Part shown: piece after piece, positions 7,821 through 16,251 of the stretch
Layout: each line of letters starts with the position of its first letter
Numbering within the stretch: the stretch's first letter is position 1
NCBI GenBank assembly: GCA_964583165.1
Contig: CAZOVK010000017.1
Span: forward strand, 1-36,040
Reading direction: 5' to 3'
DNA length: 36,040 nt
Source: CAZOVK01 sp964583165
Lineage (GTDB): Bacteria > Bacillota > Clostridia > Lachnospirales > WRAX01
Translations under genes and position numbers: made by a program
Notes under the pieces: model-generated
What the model was told of the DNA's origin: nothing
Database searches by the model: none
Seen by the model: the letters and a program-made list of their open reading frames with translations, nothing else

Positions 7821-9028
7821 TACTCATCACCATCCGTTTCAACAGGCACGGCATCAACCGGGCGTCTTTGGGCTTCGAGCATGACGGCGCGGCTATTGCC
7901 CGTTATTACTAGCCGCCCCGAACGCGCCACAGGCGAAACGCCGAACACGTCCATTGGCGCGTTGTATGTCCAGAGTGTGTCGCCTTTTGTGGTAATGCCG
8001 TAGAAGGCGCGGTTAGCGCCGACTATGAGTGTGTCGAAGCCGTAGGTTAGCTGTGTCACGCGTCCGCCACCGTCAAATGTACCTATCTTCAACAAATCCA
8101 TATTATAAATACAAACCGTGCCGCGCTTTTCATAACCCTCAACAAAACGTGGCGTATCATACGCGAGCGCAAACGCGTTCTTGCCAATCGTACAAAACGC
8201 CGAAACTTCATTAGGTAACGGCATCTTCCAAAGTATCGCGCCGCCGTTGTTTGCGTCATAACACCTTATTTCACTGTCAGACACCGCAAGTAGTTTGTTC
8301 TTCTCCATAAACACCAAACTCCCGATAACCTGGTCGCGATTTTCGGTGTTCGCGGCGTATATACCATCTTTAATATCTATCGAATCGGTCTGTGTTATGT
8401 AAATGAAATTGATTTTGGAGTTCATCTGAACCTCGTTCACGTCCAGATAAGCGAATGCGAGAATGCGCCCGTCGTCTGAGATGTCGGCGCAGAGTGGGTA
8501 ACTGTTCGCGTCACCGAGAACACCGCCTGACTGTAACGCACCTTTCGGGTTAAAGACAGAAACGCCATACCCCGCTTCACCCTTGCGCGTAATCGCCGCG
8601 CTGTAGCCCGCATTGTTTAGCGCCATGCCCACAATAGGCTCGTCCACTTGTACCTCATAGAGTTCGCCGCCTGAATTGTAGACATAGAGCCAATTTCCGC
8701 GATTTTCGGCGACACTGATATACTCACCATCAGCCACTATATTTGGCGCAACCATTGAATACATCGCGCTCATACGCTCATACCCATCAGGATTCAGAAA
8801 TTTCACGCCGTTCTTCGTCACATGGAAGAACCCCGCATTATTCGGGCTATAGAACAGCGGGCGCGAATCGGCCGAATACTCGAAAGACAGCCCCGTTTCA
8901 TAGAGCCGATTCTCGACATTCTCACCCGCAAAAAGGCTCACAATCGCGTCCTTACCCAGAAATGCCGCAAGCCCTAGCATACCCACAGCCAAAATCCCAA
9001 TGAGCCACGTACTCCAACCAATCTTCAT
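7820..9028 (-). CDS. DUF5711-type membrane-anchored beta-propeller protein
   Basis: A 402-residue protein with one N-terminal membrane helix (residues 6-24) and an extracytoplasmic region of repeated beta-propeller-like blades, such as NIVADGEYISVAENRGNWLYVYNSGGELYEVQ and LCADISDDGRILAFAYLDVN. This is the pattern of DUF5711 proteins, which resemble PQQ/WD-like sensors without catalytic residues. The function is unknown. It sits between a YkvI-like transporter-fold protein (1-nt gap) and CvpA (overlapping stop and start), suggesting an envelope-related unit. The DUF name is from memory of the family and was not searched. Confidence 0.75.
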   Translation of the reverse strand: MKIGWSTWLIGILAVGMLGLAAFLGKDAIVSLFAGENVENRLYETGLSFEYSADSRPLFYSPNNAGFFHVTKNGVKFLNPDGYERMSAMYSMVAPNIVADGEYISVAENRGNWLYVYNSGGELYEVQVDEPIVGMALNNAGYSAAITRKGEAGYGVSVFNPKGALQSGGVLGDANSYPLCADISDDGRILAFAYLDVNEVQMNSKINFIYITQTDSIDIKDGIYAANTENRDQVIGSLVFMEKNKLLAVSDSEIRCYDANNGGAILWKMPLPNEVSAFCTIGKNAFALAYDTPRFVEGYEKRGTVCIYNMDLLKIGTFDGGGRVTQLTYGFDTLIVGANRAFYGITTKGDTLWTYNAPMDVFGVSPVARSGRLVITGNSRAVMLEAQRRPVDAVPVETDGDE

Positions 9029-9029
9029 T

Positions 9030-10091
9030 TTATCCCTTTTCTTTCGTGTTCAAAACAAAATTCATTACAATTACAATCAATTGAAACAGCCCCAGATAAC
9101 CGAAAGCCGTATACACAATGCCAACAATATTCGAGAACCCCATACCCGCGCCCGTTAGCCCTAGAACCACGACGATTACCTTAATCGCGAGTGGGTCGGC
9201 GTTTGTTTTCGCGCATAGCCAGTTAATAAGCGCAAAGCCATTGGCGACAGCGGTTGTGAGCATGGCACAAACCAACAGGAGTAAGTAACAAACCTCCATA
9301 ACCGCGCCGCTTTTGTTCGCTATGTAAAGCATGGGGATTTCGAGTGTTCTCACCGCGTCCAGATTCAGAAACAGCGGGAAGGCGAACACGAGCCCCAAAA
9401 CGCCGAGAAACAGTGCCGATAGAATGCCCGCGCCTCGCATGACACGTTTGGTTTTTGCCATACTTGCCATAGATACCATAACGCAAACAGCAGTTACTAT
9501 ATTATAAGAAGCGTAAAGTATAGACGAGAACACCCAATTGTCAAGCGCTTGCGTTATCGGGAACAGAAACTCCAGAAACGTGGTCTTGTAGCTTGTTATT
9601 ATTGAGTAAAGCCCAAATGCCGTGCCCGCGACTATCAATATCGGAGTAAGCGCGACATTCACGGCCAGAATACCATCTAAGTCAAAGCAGAACACCACAA
9701 ACGACACGAGCGCTAACCCCGCCGCGCCCACATAATAGAACAAACGCGAACCGCCGATTTGTTCGAGAGCCGCGCCGCAACCCGAGAGCATGGCCGAAAA
9801 CAGCACAGCCATGAACGCCATAGCGATAAGCGACAGAAGAGTGCCGAGTTTTCTCCCCATTAGTTTATCGAGAAAACCGTCATAATCATTAACGCCAAAA
9901 CGCGCACAAAGTTTTAACACGGCATAGAGCAGAAATCCCAGAATCGCCGCCGACAGCCCAATGCCACACAACCCCCACGCTCCGAAACGCACGAAGAACG
10001 CAATGAGTTCCTGCCCACTCGCGAAGCCCGCGCCCAAAATTATGCCCGTGAAAACGAGCGCGAGTTTGACTGACGTAATACGCTTATCCAT
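9030..10091 (-). CDS. YkvI-like membrane protein (APC/LeuT-fold superfamily, COG3949 type)
   Basis: A 353-residue polytopic protein with about 10 helices. The first helix, ALVFTGIILGAGFASGQELIAFFVRFG, carries the GAGFASGQE motif of the YkvI family, related to amino-acid/cation symporters with a broken first helix. Later helices are regular and the protein ends in a short basic tail. Substrate and direction are unknown. It follows the topoisomerase A gene by 43 nt and precedes DUF5711 by 1 nt. An inverted repeat at 10094-10108 contains its ribosome binding site, suggesting translational control. Confidence 0.85.
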   Translation of the reverse strand: MDKRITSVKLALVFTGIILGAGFASGQELIAFFVRFGAWGLCGIGLSAAILGFLLYAVLKLCARFGVNDYDGFLDKLMGRKLGTLLSLIAMAFMAVLFSAMLSGCGAALEQIGGSRLFYYVGAAGLALVSFVVFCFDLDGILAVNVALTPILIVAGTAFGLYSIITSYKTTFLEFLFPITQALDNWVFSSILYASYNIVTAVCVMVSMASMAKTKRVMRGAGILSALFLGVLGLVFAFPLFLNLDAVRTLEIPMLYIANKSGAVMEVCYLLLLVCAMLTTAVANGFALINWLCAKTNADPLAIKVIVVVLGLTGAGMGFSNIVGIVYTAFGYLGLFQLIVIVMNFVLNTKEKG

Positions 10092-10093
10092 AA

Positions 10094-10108
10094 CATCACC
10101 TAGTGATG
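10094..10108 (-). promoter_or_regulatory. Inverted repeat enclosing the ribosome binding site of the ykvI-like gene
   Basis: CATCAC-TAG-GTGATG (minus strand) is a perfect 6-3-6 repeat ending 2 nt before the ATG at 10091. The AGGTGA ribosome binding site lies in its loop and right arm. Folding would hide it until translation of the upstream gene or another event opens it. It could equally be a DNA operator. Confidence 0.4.
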
Positions 10109-10134
10109 TATATGAACAAGCCCCGAAGCTTATG

Positions 10135-12321
10135 CTACAAACCTAACTGACCACTGGGCAAGAAATGCCCCGACGACGGGATTTTAGCCGAACGGTAACG
10201 CTCTAACTCTGTCAAGTCTGATTCAGCCGCCGAAACAACGCGTGTCAGCGAAGAATTGCGTTTGAGCGTTAGAACCTGAACGCCTTGCGCGTTCTTTTGT
10301 GTCATGGCGGGTACCAGTTCTGTATTTATGAGAAGTGCCTTGTCTGTGCCGCGATAAATAACCAAATCCGTTTCGGTCGGATAATAACCCATGAACACCA
10401 GCGGTGACTTGTCTGAATAGGCGTTGACGAGTTTCTTTCTGTTCATCTTTGTCTGGTATGCCGACAGTACAATCTTACTGACTTTTCCGTTCTCGTAGGC
10501 GAATATGACAAACCCACTATAGTCTGTGGTTGCCGCCATGTATAGTATTCGCTCGTCTGAGAGCCCCAACACATTGGGCAAGTAATCGCCGTAAGCTGAC
10601 GGCTTTTGGTCGGCAAACTCGCTCGCCTTCATTTTATATACGTTCATTTTGTCTGTGAAGAATAGAATCTCCGCGCGGTTTGTCGTGTCAATAGTCGCGA
10701 TGAGCCTGTCGTCGGGCTTCAGCGTCTGTTCGTTCGCGAAACGTAAAGACGTAACGGCCAGTTTTTTGAAATAGTTGTGCTCCGTCAAGAACAAGCGCAC
10801 GGCATAATCGGCGACAAGCTCTGCTTCTTCGGGCACTTCGATTTCATGTTCGTGAACAATCGAGGTTTTGCGCTCTGTGCCGTACTTCTTTGCCACCTCG
10901 CGCAGTTCTTTGGCTATGAGCGCGTTCATCTTGTTGCCGTCATTAAGAAGCTGTTCGAGTTCTTCAATCGCGCGGCGCAAAGCGTCCATTTCGTTTGTTT
11001 TGTTGAGAAGATAGGCTTTATTGAGGTTACGTAACTTGATTTCGGCGATATATTCTGCCTGTTTCTCGTCTATGTCAAAGCCTTTCATAAGGTTCGGGAT
11101 AACCAACTTGTCTTCTTCTGTGCCCCGTATTATCGCAATCGCTTTGTCAATGTCTAACAGAATCTTTGACAAACCCGCCAACAGGTGAAGTTGTTCGCGG
11201 TGTTTGTTAAGGTCAAATCTCACGCGACGGCTCACACAATCAATTCTGAATGTCAGCCATTCGTCCAGAATCTCGCGAATACCCATAGTCTTTGGGCGAC
11301 CGTTCACTAAGATGTTGAAATTGCAACTGAAAGAATCTGATAGCGGCGTAAGTTGGAACAGTTTGTGCATTATGACATCTGGGTTAGCAGACCGCCTTAT
11401 GTCAATAGCGATTTTAAGCCCAGCTAGACCCGTTTCATCCCGCACATCCGTAATATCTTTTATCTTGTTCGCTTTAATCAGCGCGATAATCTTGTCAATT
11501 ATGGCCTCAATCGTCGTCGAATACGGTATCTCCGTAATCTCAATACACGAGTTCTTCTTATCAAACGTAAACTTCGCGCGGAGTTTCACCGACCCGCGCC
11601 CCGTTTCATAAATCTGTTTGATGGCCGCCGCGTCATATATCAACTCGCCACCCGTGGGGAAGTCGGGCGCTAAAACAATCTTTGTGAAGTCGCAGTTTTC
11701 GTCCTTTAAGTACGCAATCGCGGCGTTACAGATTTCGATAAGGTTAAACGGCGCGATACTGCTTGCCATGCCGACGGCGATACCCATATTGGGCGTGACG
11801 AGCACGTTCGGGAAAGTCGTCGGCAGTAACAGAGGCTCCTTCATTGTGCCGTTGTAGTTGTCCGAAAACTCCACGTTGTCTTTGTCTATGTCCTTGAAAA
11901 CTTCGGCGCAGAACGCGTCTAGCTTGGCTTCTGTATAACGTGACGCGGCGTATGCCATGTCGCGTGAATAGACCTTGCCGAAGTTACCCTTGCTGTCAAC
12001 AAAAGGGTGTAGCAAAGCGCCATTCCCACGTGTTAGGCGCACGAGTGTTTCATAAATCGCGCCCTCGCCATGTGGGTTCAGGCGCATGGTTTGCCCGACA
12101 ATATCGGCTGACTTAACGCGCCCGCCTGTCAGCAAGCCCATTTTGTACATAGTATAGAGCAACTTCCTATGAGCGGGCTTAAAGCCGTCTATTTGCGGAA
12201 TCGCGCGGCTTACAATGACGCTCATGGCGTAGGGCATGAAATTCTGTTCTATCGTGTCTGTTATCGCCTGTTCTGTGACGATAATGGGCTTCTTTGGTGT
12301 GTTTTCTATCTTCTTTGGCAT
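10135..12321 (-). CDS. parC: Type IIA topoisomerase subunit A (ParC/GyrA-like, divergent)
   Basis: A 728-residue DNA cleavage/rejoining subunit. The breakage core spans about residues 25-460, with catalytic Tyr129 in AASRYTEAKL and its partner Arg128. A coiled-coil stretch (about 430-475) is followed by a shortened C-terminal beta-pinwheel (about 535-705). No GyrA box (QRRGGKG) is seen, so a decatenase (ParC-like) role is favoured over gyrase. The quinolone-determining loop reads PHGEGAIYE: Gly87 replaces the drug-contacting Ser and Glu91 matches the usual acidic residue. It starts in a TAATG overlap with the B subunit, as expected for partners made together. Naming it parC rather than a third-paralogue gyrA is a judgement. 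Confidence 0.85.
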   Translation of the reverse strand: MPKKIENTPKKPIIVTEQAITDTIEQNFMPYAMSVIVSRAIPQIDGFKPAHRKLLYTMYKMGLLTGGRVKSADIVGQTMRLNPHGEGAIYETLVRLTRGNGALLHPFVDSKGNFGKVYSRDMAYAASRYTEAKLDAFCAEVFKDIDKDNVEFSDNYNGTMKEPLLLPTTFPNVLVTPNMGIAVGMASSIAPFNLIEICNAAIAYLKDENCDFTKIVLAPDFPTGGELIYDAAAIKQIYETGRGSVKLRAKFTFDKKNSCIEITEIPYSTTIEAIIDKIIALIKANKIKDITDVRDETGLAGLKIAIDIRRSANPDVIMHKLFQLTPLSDSFSCNFNILVNGRPKTMGIREILDEWLTFRIDCVSRRVRFDLNKHREQLHLLAGLSKILLDIDKAIAIIRGTEEDKLVIPNLMKGFDIDEKQAEYIAEIKLRNLNKAYLLNKTNEMDALRRAIEELEQLLNDGNKMNALIAKELREVAKKYGTERKTSIVHEHEIEVPEEAELVADYAVRLFLTEHNYFKKLAVTSLRFANEQTLKPDDRLIATIDTTNRAEILFFTDKMNVYKMKASEFADQKPSAYGDYLPNVLGLSDERILYMAATTDYSGFVIFAYENGKVSKIVLSAYQTKMNRKKLVNAYSDKSPLVFMGYYPTETDLVIYRGTDKALLINTELVPAMTQKNAQGVQVLTLKRNSSLTRVVSAAESDLTELERYRSAKIPSSGHFLPSGQLGL

Positions 12322-14303
12322 TATACAACCTCTGTTAAATCAATATATTTGTGACCGAATTGCTCTATAAACTCCTTGCGCCCGCGCAGGTTGTCGCCTA
12401 ACAAGAGTTCAAACATTTCTGATGTTTTTTCTGCTTCTTCGGGGCAGACGGATATTAGGCGGCGCGTTTCGGGGCACATGGTCGTCAGCCACATCATGTC
12501 GGGTTCGTTTTCGCCCAACCCTTTTGAGCGCTGTATGTGTATCTTGCCCGATAGTTTCTTCACAATTTCGTCTTTCTCGCGGTCTGAGTAGGCGAAGTGG
12601 GTCTTTTTCGCGCTGGTTATTTCGTAGAGCGGTGTTTCGGCTATGAACACCTTACGCGCCGATATAAGCGTAGGTACAAGTCTTTGTATCATAGTCAAAA
12701 TCATAGTCCGAATATGGAAGCCGTCTACGTCACCGTCTGTACAGATGATGACCTTGCTCCAGTTGAGTTTTGATAGGTCGAAGGTGTTGCCGTCGTCCTT
12801 GTGATGCCCTTTCGTCCGTATCTCAACGCCACAACCCAAAACGCGCAACAAGTCTGATATAATCTCACTCGCGAAAATTTTGTCATAGTCGGCTTTAAGG
12901 CAGTTCAAAATCTTCCCACGGACGGGCATAATGCCTTGAAACTCGGGGTCACGCGCCATCTTACACGCGCCAAGGGCCGAGTCACCCTCAACAATATAGA
13001 GCTCTCTGACCGCCACATCACGCGAACGGCAGTTGACAAACTTCTCAACGCGGTTGGCTATGTCAACGCCCGCCGTCAGTTTCTTCTTGATAGACAGGCG
13101 CGTTTTTTCGGCCGTTTCGCGGCTTCGCTTGTTTGCAAGCACCTGTGCGGCCAGCTTGTCCGCTTCCATTTTGTTTTCAATGAAATAGATTTCAAGCTGT
13201 TTCTTCAAAAACTCGGTCATTGTTTCTTGAATGAAGCGGTTGTTAATAGATTTCTTCGTCTGGTTCTCATAACTAGTTATGGTTGAAAAACCGTTAGAAA
13301 TGAAAATAAGGCAGTCGAGAACGTCCGCCGTTGTTAGCCGCTTTTCGTCTTTCTTATATAGCCCCTGTTGTTTTAGGTAGCTGTCAATGGCGTATGTAAA
13401 CGCCGTTTTCATTGCCTTTTCGGGCGAACCGCCGTGTTCTAGAAAGCTGGAGTTATGGTAATATTGCGCGACACTCTGCTCATTGCTGAAACAAAACGCT
13501 ATTTCACACCTAAAGCGGTATTCTGGTCTGTCCTCCTTGTCACGACCCCGCGCCTCGTGAGTGAGGTAAACGGGTTGAGTGAACGCGCTTTCCCCGCCAA
13601 GCTCTTTGATGTAGTCACGGATACCCTCTTTATAATAAAAGGTTTCTGTCGTGCCGCTTTCTTCATCGAAAAATATAAACGTAAGCCCCGCATTCACAAC
13701 AGCCTGCTTTTTGAGCGTGTCAACATAAAACTCGCGCGGGATATTGATGTCTGTAAACACTGTGTCATCGGGTTTCCACTTCATGGTTGAGCCTGTTTGT
13801 TTCGCTTTGGTTTCCTTTTTGTCAAGCCCACCGACGTTTTTACCGCGCTCAAAGTGGAGGTTATACTCATAGCCGTCACGTACAACGCGTACGTCCATAT
13901 ACTCTGACGCATATTGTGTGGCGCAAAGCCCAAGACCGTTTAGGCCAAGGCTATATTCGTAGTGCTCTTCGTCATTGTTCTTAAACTTCCCACCCGCGTA
14001 AAGCTCACAGAACACCAGCTCCCAGTTATACTTTTGTTCTGTCTGGTTCCAGTCAACGGGGCAACCGCGCCCGAAGTCTTGAACCGTTATAGAACCGTCG
14101 GCGTGGCGCGTTACACGGATTGTGTCGCCAAAACCCTCTCTTGCCTCATCAATTGAATTGGACAATATCTCAAACACCGCATGGCAGCAGCCGTTCACGT
14201 CATCTGAACCAAAAATTACTGACGGGCGCAACCTTACGCGGTCTTCATCTTTCAGCATTGTTATAGAATCGTTGCCGTACTCTTTTGTACTTCTCTTTAC
14301 CAT
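12321..14303 (-). CDS. parE: Type IIA topoisomerase subunit B (ParE/GyrB-like, divergent)
   Basis: An ATPase subunit of about 660 residues. GHKL motifs: ExxxN in FEILSNSIDEA, DFGRG (Asp78 region), and the lid GLNGLG, where most ParE have GLHGVG. The transducer domain follows. TOPRIM motifs: EGDSALG near residue 440 (usually EGDSAGG) and TDGDVDGFHIRTM near 523; then QRSKGLGE. These changes at normally invariant places mark a divergent clade. It binds and hydrolyses ATP and supplies the metal-binding acidic residues for DNA cleavage by the A subunit. The frame is open to a TTG at 14309, but GAGGG at 14314-14310 is correctly spaced (6 nt) for ATG 14303, so that start is used. Confidence 0.87.
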   Translation of the reverse strand: MVKRSTKEYGNDSITMLKDEDRVRLRPSVIFGSDDVNGCCHAVFEILSNSIDEAREGFGDTIRVTRHADGSITVQDFGRGCPVDWNQTEQKYNWELVFCELYAGGKFKNNDEEHYEYSLGLNGLGLCATQYASEYMDVRVVRDGYEYNLHFERGKNVGGLDKKETKAKQTGSTMKWKPDDTVFTDINIPREFYVDTLKKQAVVNAGLTFIFFDEESGTTETFYYKEGIRDYIKELGGESAFTQPVYLTHEARGRDKEDRPEYRFRCEIAFCFSNEQSVAQYYHNSSFLEHGGSPEKAMKTAFTYAIDSYLKQQGLYKKDEKRLTTADVLDCLIFISNGFSTITSYENQTKKSINNRFIQETMTEFLKKQLEIYFIENKMEADKLAAQVLANKRSRETAEKTRLSIKKKLTAGVDIANRVEKFVNCRSRDVAVRELYIVEGDSALGACKMARDPEFQGIMPVRGKILNCLKADYDKIFASEIISDLLRVLGCGVEIRTKGHHKDDGNTFDLSKLNWSKVIICTDGDVDGFHIRTMILTMIQRLVPTLISARKVFIAETPLYEITSAKKTHFAYSDREKDEIVKKLSGKIHIQRSKGLGENEPDMMWLTTMCPETRRLISVCPEEAEKTSEMFELLLGDNLRGRKEFIEQFGHKYIDLTEVV

Positions 14304-14363
14304 TCTCAACCCTCATTTGTATATAGTTCCGTAACGCCGCGTTATACGCGCCCCTACGTTCCG

Positions 14364-14897
14364 TTATCTCCCGAAAACCGCCTGCGTGATATACAACGCC
14401 GCCACAACTCCCGCAAAATTCGCAATGAGTGCTCCTACCAGCGTATAGCGTGTTTTCGTGATGTTTACGCTCATAAAATAAATACTCAGTGTATAGAACA
14501 CTGTTTCTGTACAGCTCATCATGACAGACACAAAACGCCCCAAGAACGAATCTGGCCCATAAGTCTTGAATATGTCAAGCAGTATCCCCGTTGAAGCGCT
14601 TGAAGATACAAGGCGCATGAACGTAAGCGCCAGGGCTTCTTTCGGGTAACCCAAAAGGTCAGTCACGGGCGCGAGCAGATTCGTGAAAATATCAAGCGCA
14701 CCGCTGGCTCTAAGCATGGCAACGGCTATCATCAATCCCAAAAGTGTCGGGAAGATTCTAAACACCGTCGTGATACCATCTTTTGCGCCCTCAATAAATA
14801 TATCGTAAACGGGTAATCTTTTCAATACCCCATAGACAATTATTACTAAAAAGATTGTGGGCACAATCATGAGCGAGAGTAAGAGCATGAATTTCAT
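14364..14897 (-). CDS. spmB: Spore maturation protein SpmB
   Basis: A 177-residue membrane protein of the SpmB family (nucleoside-recognition/Gate fold). Conserved stretches are VYGVLKRLPVYDIFIEGAKDGITTVFRIFPTLLGLMIAVAMLRASGALD and the later MMSCTETVFYTLSIYFMSVNITKTRYT. In Bacillus, SpmA and SpmB are needed for full dehydration of the spore core. The frame opens at TTG 14909, but GGAG at 14907-14904 fits ATG 14897 (6-nt spacing), which also gives the usual N-terminus. It lies 13 nt downstream of spmA, in the same transcript. Confidence 0.93.
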   Translation of the reverse strand: MKFMLLLSLMIVPTIFLVIIVYGVLKRLPVYDIFIEGAKDGITTVFRIFPTLLGLMIAVAMLRASGALDIFTNLLAPVTDLLGYPKEALALTFMRLVSSSASTGILLDIFKTYGPDSFLGRFVSVMMSCTETVFYTLSIYFMSVNITKTRYTLVGALIANFAGVVAALYITQAVFGR

Positions 14898-14910
14898 AGC
14901 TATCTCCAAT

Positions 14911-15492
14911 CTATCTGAAATAGAATTTTTCCAGTATTTTTGCGGCTGTTATGCCGACTATGGTTGAAATCAGTGTAGCGAATAACCCGGGGCCGATTAT
15001 CTCTGTCGGGCTGGCCGAATGATACTGTGTGCGGAAAACTATGAGGTTCATCGTGACAAGTTGTAGACTGCTCATATTGACTATCAGAAACATACACATT
15101 GAGCGGCTCGCCTTGTCTTTTTCGGGGTTCAGTTTCTGCATTTCTTCCATAGCCTTTAAGCCCGCCGGTGTGGCCGCCCAACCCAGACCTAACATATTGG
15201 CTATCATATTCGTTGAAATATGGCTTATGGCGGCTGACTTTGGGTGTAAGTCAGGGAATAGGAATTTTAATAACGGTGTCATGCGGCGAGAAAGCGATTT
15301 AATCAGCCCACCTGTTTCGGCAATCTTCATAAGCCCCGTCCACATGCTCATGATACCGAGCATGGTTATACAGAGCGTGACGGCCTCTTTGGCCGTGTCT
15401 AGCGCCGAGTTAGTCACAGCGTCTAGCCGCCCCGTAAAAGCCGCAATAATAATAGCGGCAACAATCATAAACGCCCATATGTAATTCAGCAT
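14911..15492 (-). CDS. spmA: Spore maturation protein SpmA
   Basis: A 193-residue membrane protein of the SpmA family. Hallmarks are LNYIWAFMIVAAIIIAAFTGRLDAVT at the N-terminus, MLGIMSMWTGLMKIAETGGLIKSLSRRMTPLL, and the strongly conserved HISTNMIANMLGLGWAATPAGLKAMEEMQ. It acts with SpmB in spore core dehydration, made in the mother cell in Bacillus. GGGGG lies 6 nt before ATG 15492. A candidate SigE promoter at 15532-15559 fits that expression pattern. Confidence 0.94.
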   Translation of the reverse strand: MLNYIWAFMIVAAIIIAAFTGRLDAVTNSALDTAKEAVTLCITMLGIMSMWTGLMKIAETGGLIKSLSRRMTPLLKFLFPDLHPKSAAISHISTNMIANMLGLGWAATPAGLKAMEEMQKLNPEKDKASRSMCMFLIVNMSSLQLVTMNLIVFRTQYHSASPTEIIGPGLFATLISTIVGITAAKILEKFYFR

Positions 15493-15531
15493 ATAAGACC
15501 CCCGAAAGCTCGTTTCTAGTGTAGACAGTAC

Positions 15532-15559
15532 AATCTATGAAGATTCGTCCCAATTATGC
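15532..15559 (-). promoter_or_regulatory. Candidate SigE-type sporulation promoter of spmAB
   Basis: On the minus strand GCATAAT (15559-15553) resembles the SigE -35 KMATATT in 6 of 7 positions. After 13 nt comes CATAGATT (15539-15532), which fits the SigE -10 CATANANT. The predicted start is about 33 nt before spmA, whose Bacillus homologue is SigE-dependent. Confidence 0.55.
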
Positions 15560-15589
15560 TGAATAAATACTGACAAACAATCCAAAATA
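15560..15589 (+). promoter_or_regulatory. Candidate SigF/SigG-type promoter of the coat genes
   Basis: TGAATA at 15560-15565, a 17-nt spacer, then CAAAATA at 15583-15589, one mismatch from the forespore-type -10 CATAATA. It abuts the -35 of the divergent spmAB promoter. SigK or SigA control is not excluded. Confidence 0.4.
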
Positions 15590-15621
15590 AGAGCGTGAAA
15601 AAAATTTGAAGGGAGAAAGTT

Positions 15622-15804
15622 ATGCCTAAACTTAGCCAAACGGAACTTAACTCCATCCGCGAAGTTGTAGCGTGCCACCAGACAACGGCCGCGAAACTTT
15701 CGGACTACGCGAATCAGATTACTGACCCGCAAATCAAACAGATGTTCACAAAGGCCGCGCAAGAAGCGCGTAATGCCGCGAACAACCTTATTTCGATGAT
15801 ATAG
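15622..15804 (+). CDS. Small spore coat protein, CotF-like (60 residues)
   Basis: A 60-residue, mainly helical protein: LSQTELNSIREVVACHQTTAAKLSDYANQITDPQIKQMFTKAAQEARNAANNLISMI. The pattern of a first helix, a kinked YANQ segment, then DPQIKQMF before a second helix matches the short CotF/YhcQ-type coat proteins that occur in pairs in Clostridia, with a ferritin-like helical hairpin. It probably coats the forespore. GGGAG lies 8-9 nt upstream of ATG 15622. It is followed after 9 nt by the second coat gene. Confidence 0.8.
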   Translation: MPKLSQTELNSIREVVACHQTTAAKLSDYANQITDPQIKQMFTKAAQEARNAANNLISMI

Positions 15805-15813
15805 GAGGTTATT

Positions 15814-16080
15814 ATGCAAGAAAAAGATATGGTTCTTGACATTCTGGGCGGCACAAAGGCCTCCCTCGGCAACTATGCCAAGGTCATTGTTGAAACATCT
15901 GACCAACAATTGCGCCAGACATATCAACAAATGCGCGACGGCGATGAGAAATTTCAATATGACCTGTATCGTATAGCCGAGCAAAAGGGCTATTACGTAC
16001 CCGCTCCTGAAGCTACACCACAGGATTCGCAACAAGTAAAGACGGCGCTTTCTCAAGGGCAACTCCCGAACGTGAGATAG
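15814..16080 (+). CDS. Spore coat protein, Coat F domain
   Basis: An 88-residue protein of the Coat_F family: MQEKDMVLDILGGTKASLGNYAKVIVETSDQQLRQTYQQMRDGDEKFQYDLYRIAEQKGYYVPAPEATPQDSQQVKTALSQ. The D-M-V-D-L start, the NYA(K/T)VIxE segment, LRxTxQQ and the closing QKGYYxPAxxA are diagnostic. It likely acts with the preceding 60-residue protein in coat assembly. TAGGAGG precedes ATG 15814, and the two genes share a strong terminator at 16155-16193. Confidence 0.9.
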   Translation: MQEKDMVLDILGGTKASLGNYAKVIVETSDQQLRQTYQQMRDGDEKFQYDLYRIAEQKGYYVPAPEATPQDSQQVKTALSQGQLPNVR

Positions 16081-16154
16081 TTGTGGCAATTTAACGAACA
16101 AACGCCACTTCGCCTATAAGTCTGTGGTGTTCAAATAAAAATTGCTATAGATTG

Positions 16155-16193
16155 TTAAGGGGCTGAACGCTAATGAGTCAGCCCCTTAATTTT
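16155..16193 (+). terminator. Rho-independent terminator of the coat genes
   Basis: TTAAGGGGCTGA (16155-16166) pairs perfectly with TCAGCCCCTTAA (16178-16189) across an 11-nt loop, followed by TTTTG. The stem is 12 bp. Confidence 0.88.
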
Positions 16194-16251
16194 GAATGTT
16201 ACACCCGGCTGACAGCGCATAGAGTATTTTCTTACAATCTTGTTACAAAAG

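Noticed and set aside
15535..16101. 188-codon minus-strand open frame opposite the two coat genes
   Set aside because: The plus strand encodes two recognised CotF-type proteins with good ribosome binding sites, and the minus frame has none.
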